9,596 nt of DNA from an uncultured Clostridia bacterium (GTDB lineage Bacteria; Bacillota; Clostridia; Lachnospirales; CAMVHY01): the NCBI GenBank assembly GCA_947167415.1, contig CAMVHY010000032.1, forward strand, positions 1 through 9,596, written 5' to 3'. The translations under genes and the position numbers were made by a program. Under the pieces are notes generated by a model. The model had not been told where the DNA came from and did not search any database. It saw only the letters and a program-made list of their open reading frames with translations. Shown one piece after another: positions 1-5,892 of the stretch. Positions within the stretch are counted from its first letter, which is position 1. Every line of letters starts with the position of its first letter.

Positions 1-155
1 AAAAAATATTTGGTTGTTGTTGTAATATTGAGAGCGATAATATGATCACCGATAAAAATAAAAATCTGAGAAGCTCACAAAATCTTATACCAGATCAATC
101 CAGTAGTCTTGAAGAAAATTTAGGCAAACAAAAAACCAACCAAAATGTAAAATAA
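1..155 (+). CDS. 3' end of a paralogue of the 771-residue unknown protein (partial)
   Basis: Only the last 50 codons are present (reading from position 3); the gene continues off the left edge. The encoded tail starts KIFGCCCN and ends QNVK before a TAA at 153-155. It is identical, residue for residue, to the corresponding part of the protein encoded at 339-2654, and the DNA is identical over 1-152. By comparison with that copy, this is the segment just after a C-terminal membrane helix: a three-cysteine cluster followed by a polar, probably disordered tail. It ends six residues earlier than the downstream copy because codon CAA there is TAA here. Function unknown. Whether the missing 5' part is a full paralogue or just a duplicated tail cannot be seen. 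Confidence 0.75.
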   Translation, partial: KIFGCCCNIESDNMITDKNKNLRSSQNLIPDQSSSLEENLGKQKTNQNVK

Positions 156-192
156 AAAACGATTGGAAAATAAAAATCCAGTCGTTTTTTTT
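156..192 (+). terminator. Rho-independent terminator of the partial left-edge gene
   Basis: The left arm ends aaacgattgg (to 166), the loop is 167-177, and the right arm ccagtcg starts at 178 and runs into eight T (185-192). The arms pair throughout with a single G-U wobble. The hairpin begins directly after the TAA at 153-155, as expected for an intrinsic terminator. Confidence 0.85.
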
Positions 193-193
193 A

Positions 194-287
194 GTTTGGC
201 TGTTATTTGGATAACAACATTTTTTTACATGCATATTCAAATCACTTATATAAAAAAGTCTAAAAAAAATTGTTTTACAGAAAAAAA
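194..287. other. Intergenic spacer between the two duplicated gene copies
   Basis: No gene is seen here. It holds a small AT-rich inverted repeat, TGTTAT (201-206) and ATAACA (211-216) around a ttgg loop, followed a few bases later by seven T. That could be a weak back-up terminator. The rest is A/T-rich without a readable signal until the promoter at 288. Confidence 0.5.
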
Positions 288-316
288 TTGATTTTATTAT
301 TTTGTTATGGTAAAAT
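288..316 (+). promoter_or_regulatory. Sigma-A-type promoter, extended -10, for the 771-residue protein gene
   Basis: The -35 is TTGATT (288-293), the spacer is 17 bp, and the -10 is TAAAAT (311-316), preceded by TG at 308-309 (extended -10). Transcription would start around 323, almost on top of the SD at 324-329, giving an unusually short leader of about 16 nt. Confidence 0.75.
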
Positions 317-323
317 AAAAGTT

Positions 324-329
324 AGGAGG
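324..329 (+). promoter_or_regulatory. Ribosome binding site that sets the start at 339
   Basis: AGGAGG lies 9 nt before the ATG at 339. The frame is open upstream to an ATG at 270, but that start lies upstream of the predicted transcription start and has no SD, so 339 is preferred. Confidence 0.85.
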
Positions 330-338
330 AAAGTTGTT

Positions 339-2654
339 ATGAAAGAAAATAATGAAGAACAAGATAATGAAATAATTGATGCATCCGAATTTGATAAAAT
401 AACTGACAATGCCAGTTTGTTAAAATTTTGTAAAGAAAAAAATGAAAGTGAAAAAGAATTCACAAACGAATATATGCTATACCTTATGGATCATATCAAG
501 TCACAGCTTTTTACCAAAAATATAAAATTATCAATTGAAACTTGTTATGAGCTTTTGATTTTTTGTCCGCGGGCAGGAGTTTATTTTATGGGTTACAACC
601 ATACACTGAAGTCTAATGGAAAAACATTTTTGGAACAAATAGATTTTGGCGATAATAATAATGAAAAATTAAATTCCCTAGAGCAAATACTTAATTTTAT
701 AAAATCACACAAACAAAGCAATGAAAATAGCGATGTTCAAAATTATCTTCGACTTATTTACTTTTTCCTTAGATTTCCTATTAAAACTTGTTCTGTAAAC
801 GAGTTTTTGGAAGTCATGGAATTTAATTTTGCAGATTCAAAAATCTGGGATGATGGAACTATATACCTTATAATCCGAATTTTATCTAGTTTTATTGATA
901 AAGATAAAAATCAGTGTAGTGATGTTGCTAAAGTTTTAAATGATATATTTAATTCTGAATTCAAACACGTTAAATGTGATCCGGGCTTAATAAATTTCAT
1001 AGCCAAATTATTAACAAAACTTAAGAAACTGCATATGGATATTTCTATAGATTGTACAAAGATAATAAATAATTATTTTACACAATTGCCTCCAGAAAAA
1101 TTTGACTTCGGAACTTGGCTAGTACTTCTTAGTGGTTGCAAAGACAATTCGGTATCTCAAGTTGCTTTGGATATATTGATAAAAAGTAAACAAAGCTTGC
1201 TTGGGACAGTTTTTTTGCCTTTTAAGTATAGTTTGAGAGAAGATGAAATTTCAGGGATTAAAACTAAATATGGTAAGTGCATTTTCACACCGAGTTTAAT
1301 TAATTTGATAAGACACAAATTTAGTTTTGATAAAAATTATGATTTAGAAAAGGTCTTAAAAGATAATTTTGGAGAAAATAATTTTGTCAAAGGCGATAGC
1401 TGTGACCTAAGTGTTATCATGTATAGGTTATGTTTTGAGTGTGAGCAGTGCATTCCGCACGAAAAACAAGACATTATAAAGTTGTTCGAATCTACGAAAC
1501 TTTTTTCGCCAAACACGTATTGTGGGGATGCTAGTTATCAATATTCCCAAAATATAAAAGAAAAGATTGATGTTGATTTACAATGTACGAGTTTAACATG
1601 CTATAAAAATAAAATTTATGCTGAATTGGACGATTTTGTCCAACAAATTTTTATCGAAAAAGGAGTTCTTCCAAAAGATAAAGATGACAACAATAAAATT
1701 ATATTGGAAAATCAAGTTAACAATAACTACAATTCTAAGTTAACACTGGAAGAGTTGAAGATAATGGCCTGCTCTAAGTTTAAAATTGGGGATTATGACA
1801 TTAGTAAACAAAAATTTGAAACTTTGATTCCAGATAATATCGATAATCAATATTATTTTAGATGGCTGTTGGAATTTTACAGATGCACCAATTATCCAAA
1901 GGAATGTCGGACAGGTGCTCCAGACGAGATTTCGAAAGAAAATTTTATTTTTTGTGTTAGACGATATAAATTTACTTCCCCAAAAGATTTTAATGATTTT
2001 TGTTATTGTATTGGTAAATCTGGGGCATATAACAAAATAAAATTCGATGTAGATTGTGTAAATGTGTTATTAGATGCTTATAACGATTGTAAACATGTAG
2101 GACGTATAATGTTAACCAATAACGAAAGCGAAGTTTTAGGGTTTAATGAAGATCATATTACTGATTACATGAAGGATGTGATTAGAAATGTGCAAAGTCA
2201 ATTTCTGGTAAATAGAATTAAGGAAAGATTTGGTATTAAATTGGAGATTGATAATAAAGCTAAGCAAAATTGTGTTACGAATCAAAATCAGCTTCTAGTA
2301 AATAAAATTGGACAAAAATTGAGTAGTTCAGTTAATTCAGGTTATGTTGCAGATTCACTAGCCTCAAAAAATACAAATTGGCAACGTCTTGGCAAGCGAC
2401 GCAAAAATGACAAAAGCAAAACACCTCTCTGGCTTGCAATAATCACTTTTGGTGCTATTTTTTGGGTGCCGTGGTTATTCGAAAAAATATTTGGTTGTTG
2501 TTGTAATATTGAGAGCGATAATATGATCACCGATAAAAATAAAAATCTGAGAAGCTCACAAAATCTTATACCAGATCAATCCAGTAGTCTTGAAGAAAAT
2601 TTAGGCAAACAAAAAACCAACCAAAATGTAAAACAAAAAACGATTAGAAAATAA
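339..2654 (+). CDS. Unknown 771-residue protein with one C-terminal membrane anchor
   Basis: I do not recognise a family. Residues 1 to about 685 are hydrophilic, predicted mostly helical, unusually cysteine-rich for a cytoplasmic protein, and have no signal peptide. A basic cluster (KRRKNDKSK, 686-694) precedes one strongly hydrophobic segment (about 696-716, rich in Trp and Phe), then CCC at 720-722 and a polar 49-residue tail. By the positive-inside rule the large N-terminal part should face the cytoplasm, so this looks like a tail-anchored membrane protein. A weak internal repeat appears as QSQFLVNRI (619-627) and QNQLLVNKI (649-657), 30 residues apart. The long helical body could be a repeat scaffold, but no TPR or ankyrin consensus is visible. 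The 3' end is shared almost perfectly with the gene cut by the left edge. Compared with that copy the stop is lost and the protein gains six residues (QKTIRK), ending inside the terminator hairpin. The strong promoter and SD show that it is a real, expressed gene. Confidence 0.85.
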   Translation: MKENNEEQDNEIIDASEFDKITDNASLLKFCKEKNESEKEFTNEYMLYLMDHIKSQLFTKNIKLSIETCYELLIFCPRAGVYFMGYNHTLKSNGKTFLEQIDFGDNNNEKLNSLEQILNFIKSHKQSNENSDVQNYLRLIYFFLRFPIKTCSVNEFLEVMEFNFADSKIWDDGTIYLIIRILSSFIDKDKNQCSDVAKVLNDIFNSEFKHVKCDPGLINFIAKLLTKLKKLHMDISIDCTKIINNYFTQLPPEKFDFGTWLVLLSGCKDNSVSQVALDILIKSKQSLLGTVFLPFKYSLREDEISGIKTKYGKCIFTPSLINLIRHKFSFDKNYDLEKVLKDNFGENNFVKGDSCDLSVIMYRLCFECEQCIPHEKQDIIKLFESTKLFSPNTYCGDASYQYSQNIKEKIDVDLQCTSLTCYKNKIYAELDDFVQQIFIEKGVLPKDKDDNNKIILENQVNNNYNSKLTLEELKIMACSKFKIGDYDISKQKFETLIPDNIDNQYYFRWLLEFYRCTNYPKECRTGAPDEISKENFIFCVRRYKFTSPKDFNDFCYCIGKSGAYNKIKFDVDCVNVLLDAYNDCKHVGRIMLTNNESEVLGFNEDHITDYMKDVIRNVQSQFLVNRIKERFGIKLEIDNKAKQNCVTNQNQLLVNKIGQKLSSSVNSGYVADSLASKNTNWQRLGKRRKNDKSKTPLWLAIITFGAIFWVPWLFEKIFGCCCNIESDNMITDKNKNLRSSQNLIPDQSSSLEENLGKQKTNQNVKQKTIRK

Positions 2655-2674
2655 AAATTCAGTCGTTTTTTTTA
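2482..2674 (+). repeat. Direct repeat, copy B (gene tail plus terminator)
   Basis: Matches 1-193 with three substitutions, all in the last 41 bases. The first 152 bases are identical, including third codon positions, which implies a very recent duplication or conversion. One substitution turns the TAA stop of copy A into CAA (2634-2636). Another, a at 2646, creates an A-C mismatch in the terminator stem. Confidence 0.9.
2637..2673. terminator. Bidirectional terminator between convergent genes, overlapping a CDS
   Basis: The left arm aaacgatt ends at 2645 and the right arm agtcgttt starts at 2661, with a T-run at 2666-2673. The loop contains the TAA stop (2652-2654) of the upstream gene, so the coding region runs through the left arm. 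On the minus strand the mirrored A-rich flank gives TTTTTT after the stem, so the same hairpin can stop the convergent gene that ends at 2676. The upper stem is weaker than in the copy at 156-192. Confidence 0.75.
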
Positions 2675-2675
2675 T

Positions 2676-3911
2676 TTAAACTAACTCAGCTAATTTTTGT
2701 ACAGCTACATAAACATTTGAGATTTTATACCAAGTTTTAAAATCAACTAAACCTGTCGCCGGTAAATAAAATACGTTTTGAAAAGTTTGGACAGCTTGAC
2801 GAGTTTGGTTCCCAAAAATTCCATCGACTTTTAATTTTGGAATGGCAGGATAATTTTTATTTATTGCAGAAAGTTGAGATTGAATTGTACGAACGTTTTG
2901 ACCTCGTGATCCAACTTGCAAAATCGTTCCGGGGAAAGAAATTGGAATGCCGGAAATTTTTTGCGCCTGATCAAGATAAATATCTTGTCCGTAATATCTT
3001 CGTAAAATATTTATGGCGCTATAACCCTGATCGCCAAGATATTTTGATCCCCATTGTGATAACCAATTCGGACATGAAACTTTTTTTCCGTCACAATATT
3101 GTGCGAGAAGCGGTTGTCTTATGCCAAATTTAGTTATATATGTGTTAAACATTTCGTCTACGATAATAGAAATTGACTTATAAATATTTCTGCCATAAAA
3201 AAATGCATGGTCATACGCTGTCGAAGATGTAATTGTAAAATCATAGCCTTTATTTCGATACCATTCTGTATAAACGCGATTTAAAACAAACGAGATTATA
3301 GCCAAAATATTTGCACGAAGGGTTGCATCTGGCCAAGTCGAATAAATTTCGCTGCACGCAACGTTTTTTATATAGTCTTTAAATAAAATATAATAATTTT
3401 TTGCTGAGCTGTCGCTTGGCACACCGTCATGAACAACAATATATTCTGGGATAACTATTTTATTTAAAACAACTTCGCCTGACGGAAAATTTAATGGTTT
3501 TGTTGGATCTTCAGGAATTTTTGGATCGTAGCTCCCCCATAAAGTATTTGGTTGGATAATAATATTATTTTCTTGATTTGGTTTATCTTTTCGCTCAAGA
3601 TTTATTTCTTGAATTGCGAGATCACGTGGCAAAATTTGCACGCCGATTATATTTTTTAAATTATAATCCGGTGAAGAAGCTTGGAGATTATAAATAGAAT
3701 AAGGACGCGTTGCATTATTATTTTCTTCGAGCGAAAAATTTATATTTGGTGCAGGCAAATTTATAATTGGCGTTTGTCCTGAATTATCTGTAATTAATTC
3801 TTCGATTGTATTATTTGATTCATCTTTTATTATTACTTTTGCATTTGGAATTGGCATTCCAATTGATGTATCAGTGACTTGAATTTGTAAACTTCCTGAA
3901 TTTTCTTGCAT
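2676..3911 (-). CDS. SpoIID-like protein with N-terminal CnaB-like and C-terminal peptidoglycan-binding domains
   Basis: 411 residues. Residues about 7-90 look like a carboxypeptidase-regulatory/CnaB-type beta-sandwich (IPNAKVIIKD, then ITDNSGQTP and a proline-rich strand). Residues about 155-310 resemble the SpoIID/LytB family seen in clostridial proteins (PEYIVVHDG, VACSEIYSTWP, RANILAIISFVLNRVYTEWY, then STAYD and QYCDG...LSQWG). Residues about 333-395 form a PG_binding_1 domain (VGSRGQNVRTIQSQL, VDGIFGNQTRQAVQTFQ). The likely role is binding or remodelling peptidoglycan during sporulation, perhaps cortex or forespore-septum wall. No hydrolase catalytic site was identified. There is no signal peptide or membrane segment, so if it acts on wall it must leave the mother cell another way or be assembled inside it. 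The ATG at 3911 is set by GAGGG 9 nt upstream. A sigma-K-like promoter lies just upstream. The family assignment of the middle region is from memory of conserved motifs; the C-terminal domain is the firmest. Confidence 0.85.
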   Translation of the reverse strand: MQENSGSLQIQVTDTSIGMPIPNAKVIIKDESNNTIEELITDNSGQTPIINLPAPNINFSLEENNNATRPYSIYNLQASSPDYNLKNIIGVQILPRDLAIQEINLERKDKPNQENNIIIQPNTLWGSYDPKIPEDPTKPLNFPSGEVVLNKIVIPEYIVVHDGVPSDSSAKNYYILFKDYIKNVACSEIYSTWPDATLRANILAIISFVLNRVYTEWYRNKGYDFTITSSTAYDHAFFYGRNIYKSISIIVDEMFNTYITKFGIRQPLLAQYCDGKKVSCPNWLSQWGSKYLGDQGYSAINILRRYYGQDIYLDQAQKISGIPISFPGTILQVGSRGQNVRTIQSQLSAINKNYPAIPKLKVDGIFGNQTRQAVQTFQNVFYLPATGLVDFKTWYKISNVYVAVQKLAELV

Positions 3912-3946
3912 GAATAAAATCCCTCACAAAAAAAATTTTTTTATAA

Positions 3947-3974
3947 TAGGTTATGTTGCGAAAAAAAAAGTGTG
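3947..3974 (-). promoter_or_regulatory. Candidate sigma-K-type (mother-cell) promoter for the SpoIID-like gene
   Basis: On the minus strand CACA (3974-3971) matches a mACm -35 element. Sixteen bases after the central AC comes CATAACCTA (3955-3947), matching the CATAnnnTA -10. The predicted start near 3940 leaves a leader of about 29 nt containing the SD at 3925-3921. The consensus is that of Bacillus sigma-K; sigma-E shares the CATA core. No sigma-A -35 is present at the right place. Confidence 0.55.
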
Positions 3975-5036
3975 AAAAAAATGAAGGTGATAAAAATCGG
4001 AAAGATAAGTAAAAGAAAGCTGGCGATTTTATTTAAAAAAATTTTTTTTATGCTGGAAGCAGGAATCGGAATAAGCAAAGCAATAAATATTTTGTATATA
4101 AATAGTTTGAAGAATAAAAAAGAAAAGCTGATGAATAAAATTTTGGGCGATATAGATAAAAATATTTTGGCCGGGCAATCTTTTTCTAGTTGCTTATTAA
4201 AATATAAAAAATATTTTTCCGGATTTATAATAAGTATGATAAAGGCAGGAGAATCTAGCGGAAATTTAAATCAAGTGATTTATAAACTTGCGAATTATTA
4301 TGAACGTGAAGCGGATTTAGCAGAAAATTTTTCGCGCGTTTTAATTTATCCCGTTATAGTTTGTATTATGATGCTCGCAGTTTTAATTTTTGCTTTGGTT
4401 TTTGTTATTCCGAGTTATAGTCAAATGTTTGGTGAAAATGATTTGCCTGTTATGACAAAATTTGTTGTTGGCATAAGTAACTTTGTTTGTAATTATTATT
4501 TGTTTTTGATAGCGATTTTAATAATATTTTTTTTGGCTTTAAAAATTTTTTTTAAGAGCGATCGGGGAAAATTGTTTTACGGGAAATTTTTATTTTTGTC
4601 GTTTATAAGAAAAATTTATCGGCCGTATTTAAATTTTATGTTTGCGCAGATCTTAAATATTATGTTGAGTTCAGGCGTAAATATTGTTTTTGCGATCTTA
4701 AATGCAAAAGAAGTTATTGATAATAAATTTTTGGATAATAATTTTGAGGTGGTGATAAAAAAAATAAAAAGCGGAGAAAAAATAAGCCAAGCGATTGGCG
4801 AGACAAAAATTTTTGATGAGATTTTGGTTGAAATGATAAATATCGGAGAAAGTAGTGGAAATTTATCAAATGTTGCGGCGCATTGCGAAAAATATTTTGA
4901 AAGTGAATTTATGAATAATATAAGAAAGCTGGAGAAATTAATTGAGCCAATACTGACGATTGCGATCGGATTAATTTTAGCTATAATAATGCTTGCGATT
5001 ATGGAACCAAGTTTTTCTATGGGAGATATTTTATAA
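3972..5036 (+). CDS. GspF/PilC-family inner-membrane protein (type II secretion/type IV pilus platform), orphan
   Basis: 354 residues from the GTG at 3972 (351 from the ATG at 3981). Two repeated T2SSF domains are visible: about 15-140, with GESSGNL at 93-99, and about 220-335, with GESSGNL at 292-298. Three membrane helices lie at about 124-147, 172-194 and 326-346, the usual GspF/PilC/ComGB topology. Such proteins form the membrane platform that couples an assembly ATPase to pilin polymerisation. Here no ATPase, pilin, prepilin peptidase or secretin gene is next to it, so its partners must lie elsewhere. The length suits ComGB-like Gram-positive members, which lack the longer N-terminal extension. 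The start is uncertain: neither GTG nor ATG has a recognisable SD, the frame is open back to 3918 without another usual start codon, and no good promoter was found (TATAAT at 3942-3947 has no -35). Translation may be weak or conditional. No terminator hairpin follows. Confidence 0.85.
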   Translation: MKKMKVIKIGKISKRKLAILFKKIFFMLEAGIGISKAINILYINSLKNKKEKLMNKILGDIDKNILAGQSFSSCLLKYKKYFSGFIISMIKAGESSGNLNQVIYKLANYYEREADLAENFSRVLIYPVIVCIMMLAVLIFALVFVIPSYSQMFGENDLPVMTKFVVGISNFVCNYYLFLIAILIIFFLALKIFFKSDRGKLFYGKFLFLSFIRKIYRPYLNFMFAQILNIMLSSGVNIVFAILNAKEVIDNKFLDNNFEVVIKKIKSGEKISQAIGETKIFDEILVEMINIGESSGNLSNVAAHCEKYFESEFMNNIRKLEKLIEPILTIAIGLILAIIMLAIMEPSFSMGDIL

Positions 5037-5072
5037 AAAAATAATTTATGTTTATGTTTTTTTAATAAAGTC

Positions 5073-5101
5073 TTGACAGAAAAATTTTTTTTTGTTATTA
5101 T
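5073..5101 (+). promoter_or_regulatory. Consensus sigma-A promoter, extended -10, for the coiled-coil protein gene
   Basis: The -35 is TTGACA (5073-5078, perfect), the spacer is 17 bp, and the -10 is TATTAT (5096-5101), preceded by TG at 5093-5094. It is among the strongest promoters in the window. The predicted transcription start is at about 5107-5108. Confidence 0.85.
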
Positions 5102-5106
5102 TAATG

Positions 5107-5132
5107 TATGGCATAGAATTATTTGTGCCATA
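5107..5132 (+). promoter_or_regulatory. Hairpin at the predicted 5' end of the mRNA
   Basis: TATGGCA (5107-5113) and TGCCATA (5126-5132) are perfect inverted repeats. The stem continues with U-G, A-U, G-U and A-U pairs to an AUUA tetraloop (5118-5121), about 11 bp in all. It begins exactly where transcription should start and ends 11 nt before the SD at 5144. It may protect the 5' end of the mRNA; as DNA it could also be an operator. Confidence 0.6.
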
Positions 5133-5143
5133 AAAAAATATGT

Positions 5144-5149
5144 GGAGGG
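5144..5149 (+). promoter_or_regulatory. Ribosome binding site that sets the start at 5158
   Basis: GGAGGG lies 8 nt before the ATG at 5158. An in-frame ATG at 5140 is rejected because the SD lies inside its first codons and nothing like an SD precedes it. Confidence 0.85.
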
Positions 5150-5157
5150 AAATAAAA

Positions 5158-5817
5158 ATGAGTAATGAATCGTTTGCAAATTTTGATTTTAGTGGATTTA
5201 ATGGCGTTTTAAATAGCAGTGATTTTAATCCAGTGAGTAAAGAAAATATAAGCGACAGAGTTATAAACAAAACAGATAGATCTGGTGGAAAAAGTTTTAT
5301 TGGCGCAGTTAATAAATTCGTAGCCGAAAATTTAGAAAAACAAGCAAAAGAAACTAGAAAAGCTTTGAATCCTGAAAAATATGAAAAAGAAGAAATAGCT
5401 GAGAAATTAAATCAGGTTAAAGAAACCTTAGAAGAAAAGAAAAAAGATTTGGTTGCTATGAAGGCAAAGTATAACCGTCTCATGAAAAAGGTTACACTTA
5501 GTAAAACAGAACAGAAAGATTTAAATACATTGGATAGGGAGATAAATTATTTGCAAAGAGAAATTTTGGAGTTACGAGGAATTAGAGATGTAACCCTAAA
5601 TGATTTTTCGTATGGAAATTATGAGGCTAAATCAAGAGCAGATGCTGGTTATAATATGGACTATCAAAAATTTGATGATGGGACGCCAAATCATGTGGAA
5701 AATTCCGATCAAAAGATTAGCAATCTTGAGTGTGTCAATAAGCGATTGAAAAAATATCTCAATCTCTTTAATAAAGATGAACAGCAAGACGATAGAAGAG
5801 GAGAACAATCAAGATAA
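5158..5817 (+). CDS. Unknown soluble charged coiled-coil protein (219 residues)
   Basis: No family is recognised. The first 30 residues are Asn/Ser/Phe-rich and polar. Residues about 74-142 are rich in Lys and Glu with regular hydrophobic spacing (EEIAEKLNQVKETLEEKKK, then LNTLDREINYLQREILELR), typical of a helical hairpin or coiled coil. The last 75 residues are polar with a short amphipathic stretch (KISNLECVNKRLKKYLNLF, 186-204). There is no signal peptide, membrane segment or catalytic motif. It is monocistronic, with its own strong promoter, 5' mRNA hairpin, good SD and a strong terminator 1 nt after the stop. It faces the membrane-protein gene at 5893-6786 tail to tail. The strong expression signals argue for a structural or abundant protein, but that is inference. 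Confidence 0.8.
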   Translation: MSNESFANFDFSGFNGVLNSSDFNPVSKENISDRVINKTDRSGGKSFIGAVNKFVAENLEKQAKETRKALNPEKYEKEEIAEKLNQVKETLEEKKKDLVAMKAKYNRLMKKVTLSKTEQKDLNTLDREINYLQREILELRGIRDVTLNDFSYGNYEAKSRADAGYNMDYQKFDDGTPNHVENSDQKISNLECVNKRLKKYLNLFNKDEQQDDRRGEQSR

Positions 5818-5818
5818 A

Positions 5819-5854
5819 AAAAATATAGCGACTTTGCGTCGCTATATTTTTTTT
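5819..5854. terminator. Strong bidirectional terminator
   Basis: The left arm aaatatagcgac (5821-5832), a five-base loop (tttgc) and the right arm gtcgctatattt (5838-5849) form a perfect 12-bp stem. T-runs lie on both sides when read on the appropriate strand. It serves the gene ending at 5817 and the convergent minus-strand gene ending at 5893. Confidence 0.92.
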
Positions 5855-5892
5855 GCTTTTTATATATAGATATAAACTAAAACGTATTATTT

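Larger units (their letters stand above)
1..193 (+). repeat. Direct repeat, copy A (gene tail plus terminator)
   Basis: Positions 1-193 match 2482-2674 at a constant offset of 2481 with three mismatches, at 153 (t/c), 165 (g/a) and 178 (c/t). The match stops just past the terminator T-run: position 194 (g) differs from 2675 (t) and the sequences diverge afterwards. The left limit is outside the window. The most economical reading is a tandem gene duplication with a unit of about 2.5 kb, or gene conversion between neighbouring paralogues. Confidence 0.9.

Noticed and set aside
2342..2530. 62-codon minus-strand open frame
   Set aside because: Antisense to the C-terminal anchor region of the 771-residue gene, with no initiation signals.
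2837..3133. 98-codon open frame on the plus strand
   Set aside because: It lies entirely antisense to the SpoIID-like/peptidoglycan-binding gene, has no SD, and its sequence mirrors the minus-strand codons.
3942..3947. TATAAT upstream of the GspF-like gene as a sigma-A promoter
   Set aside because: No -35 at 16-18 bp and no TGn extension; in such AT-rich DNA the hexamer alone is expected by chance.
4616..5179. 187-codon open frame on the minus strand
   Set aside because: Antisense to the GspF-family gene, whose two domains and membrane helices are clear; it also runs across the promoter of the next gene.
5052..5270. 72-codon minus-strand open frame
   Set aside because: It overlaps a consensus promoter, leader hairpin and the start of the coiled-coil gene and has no initiation signals.
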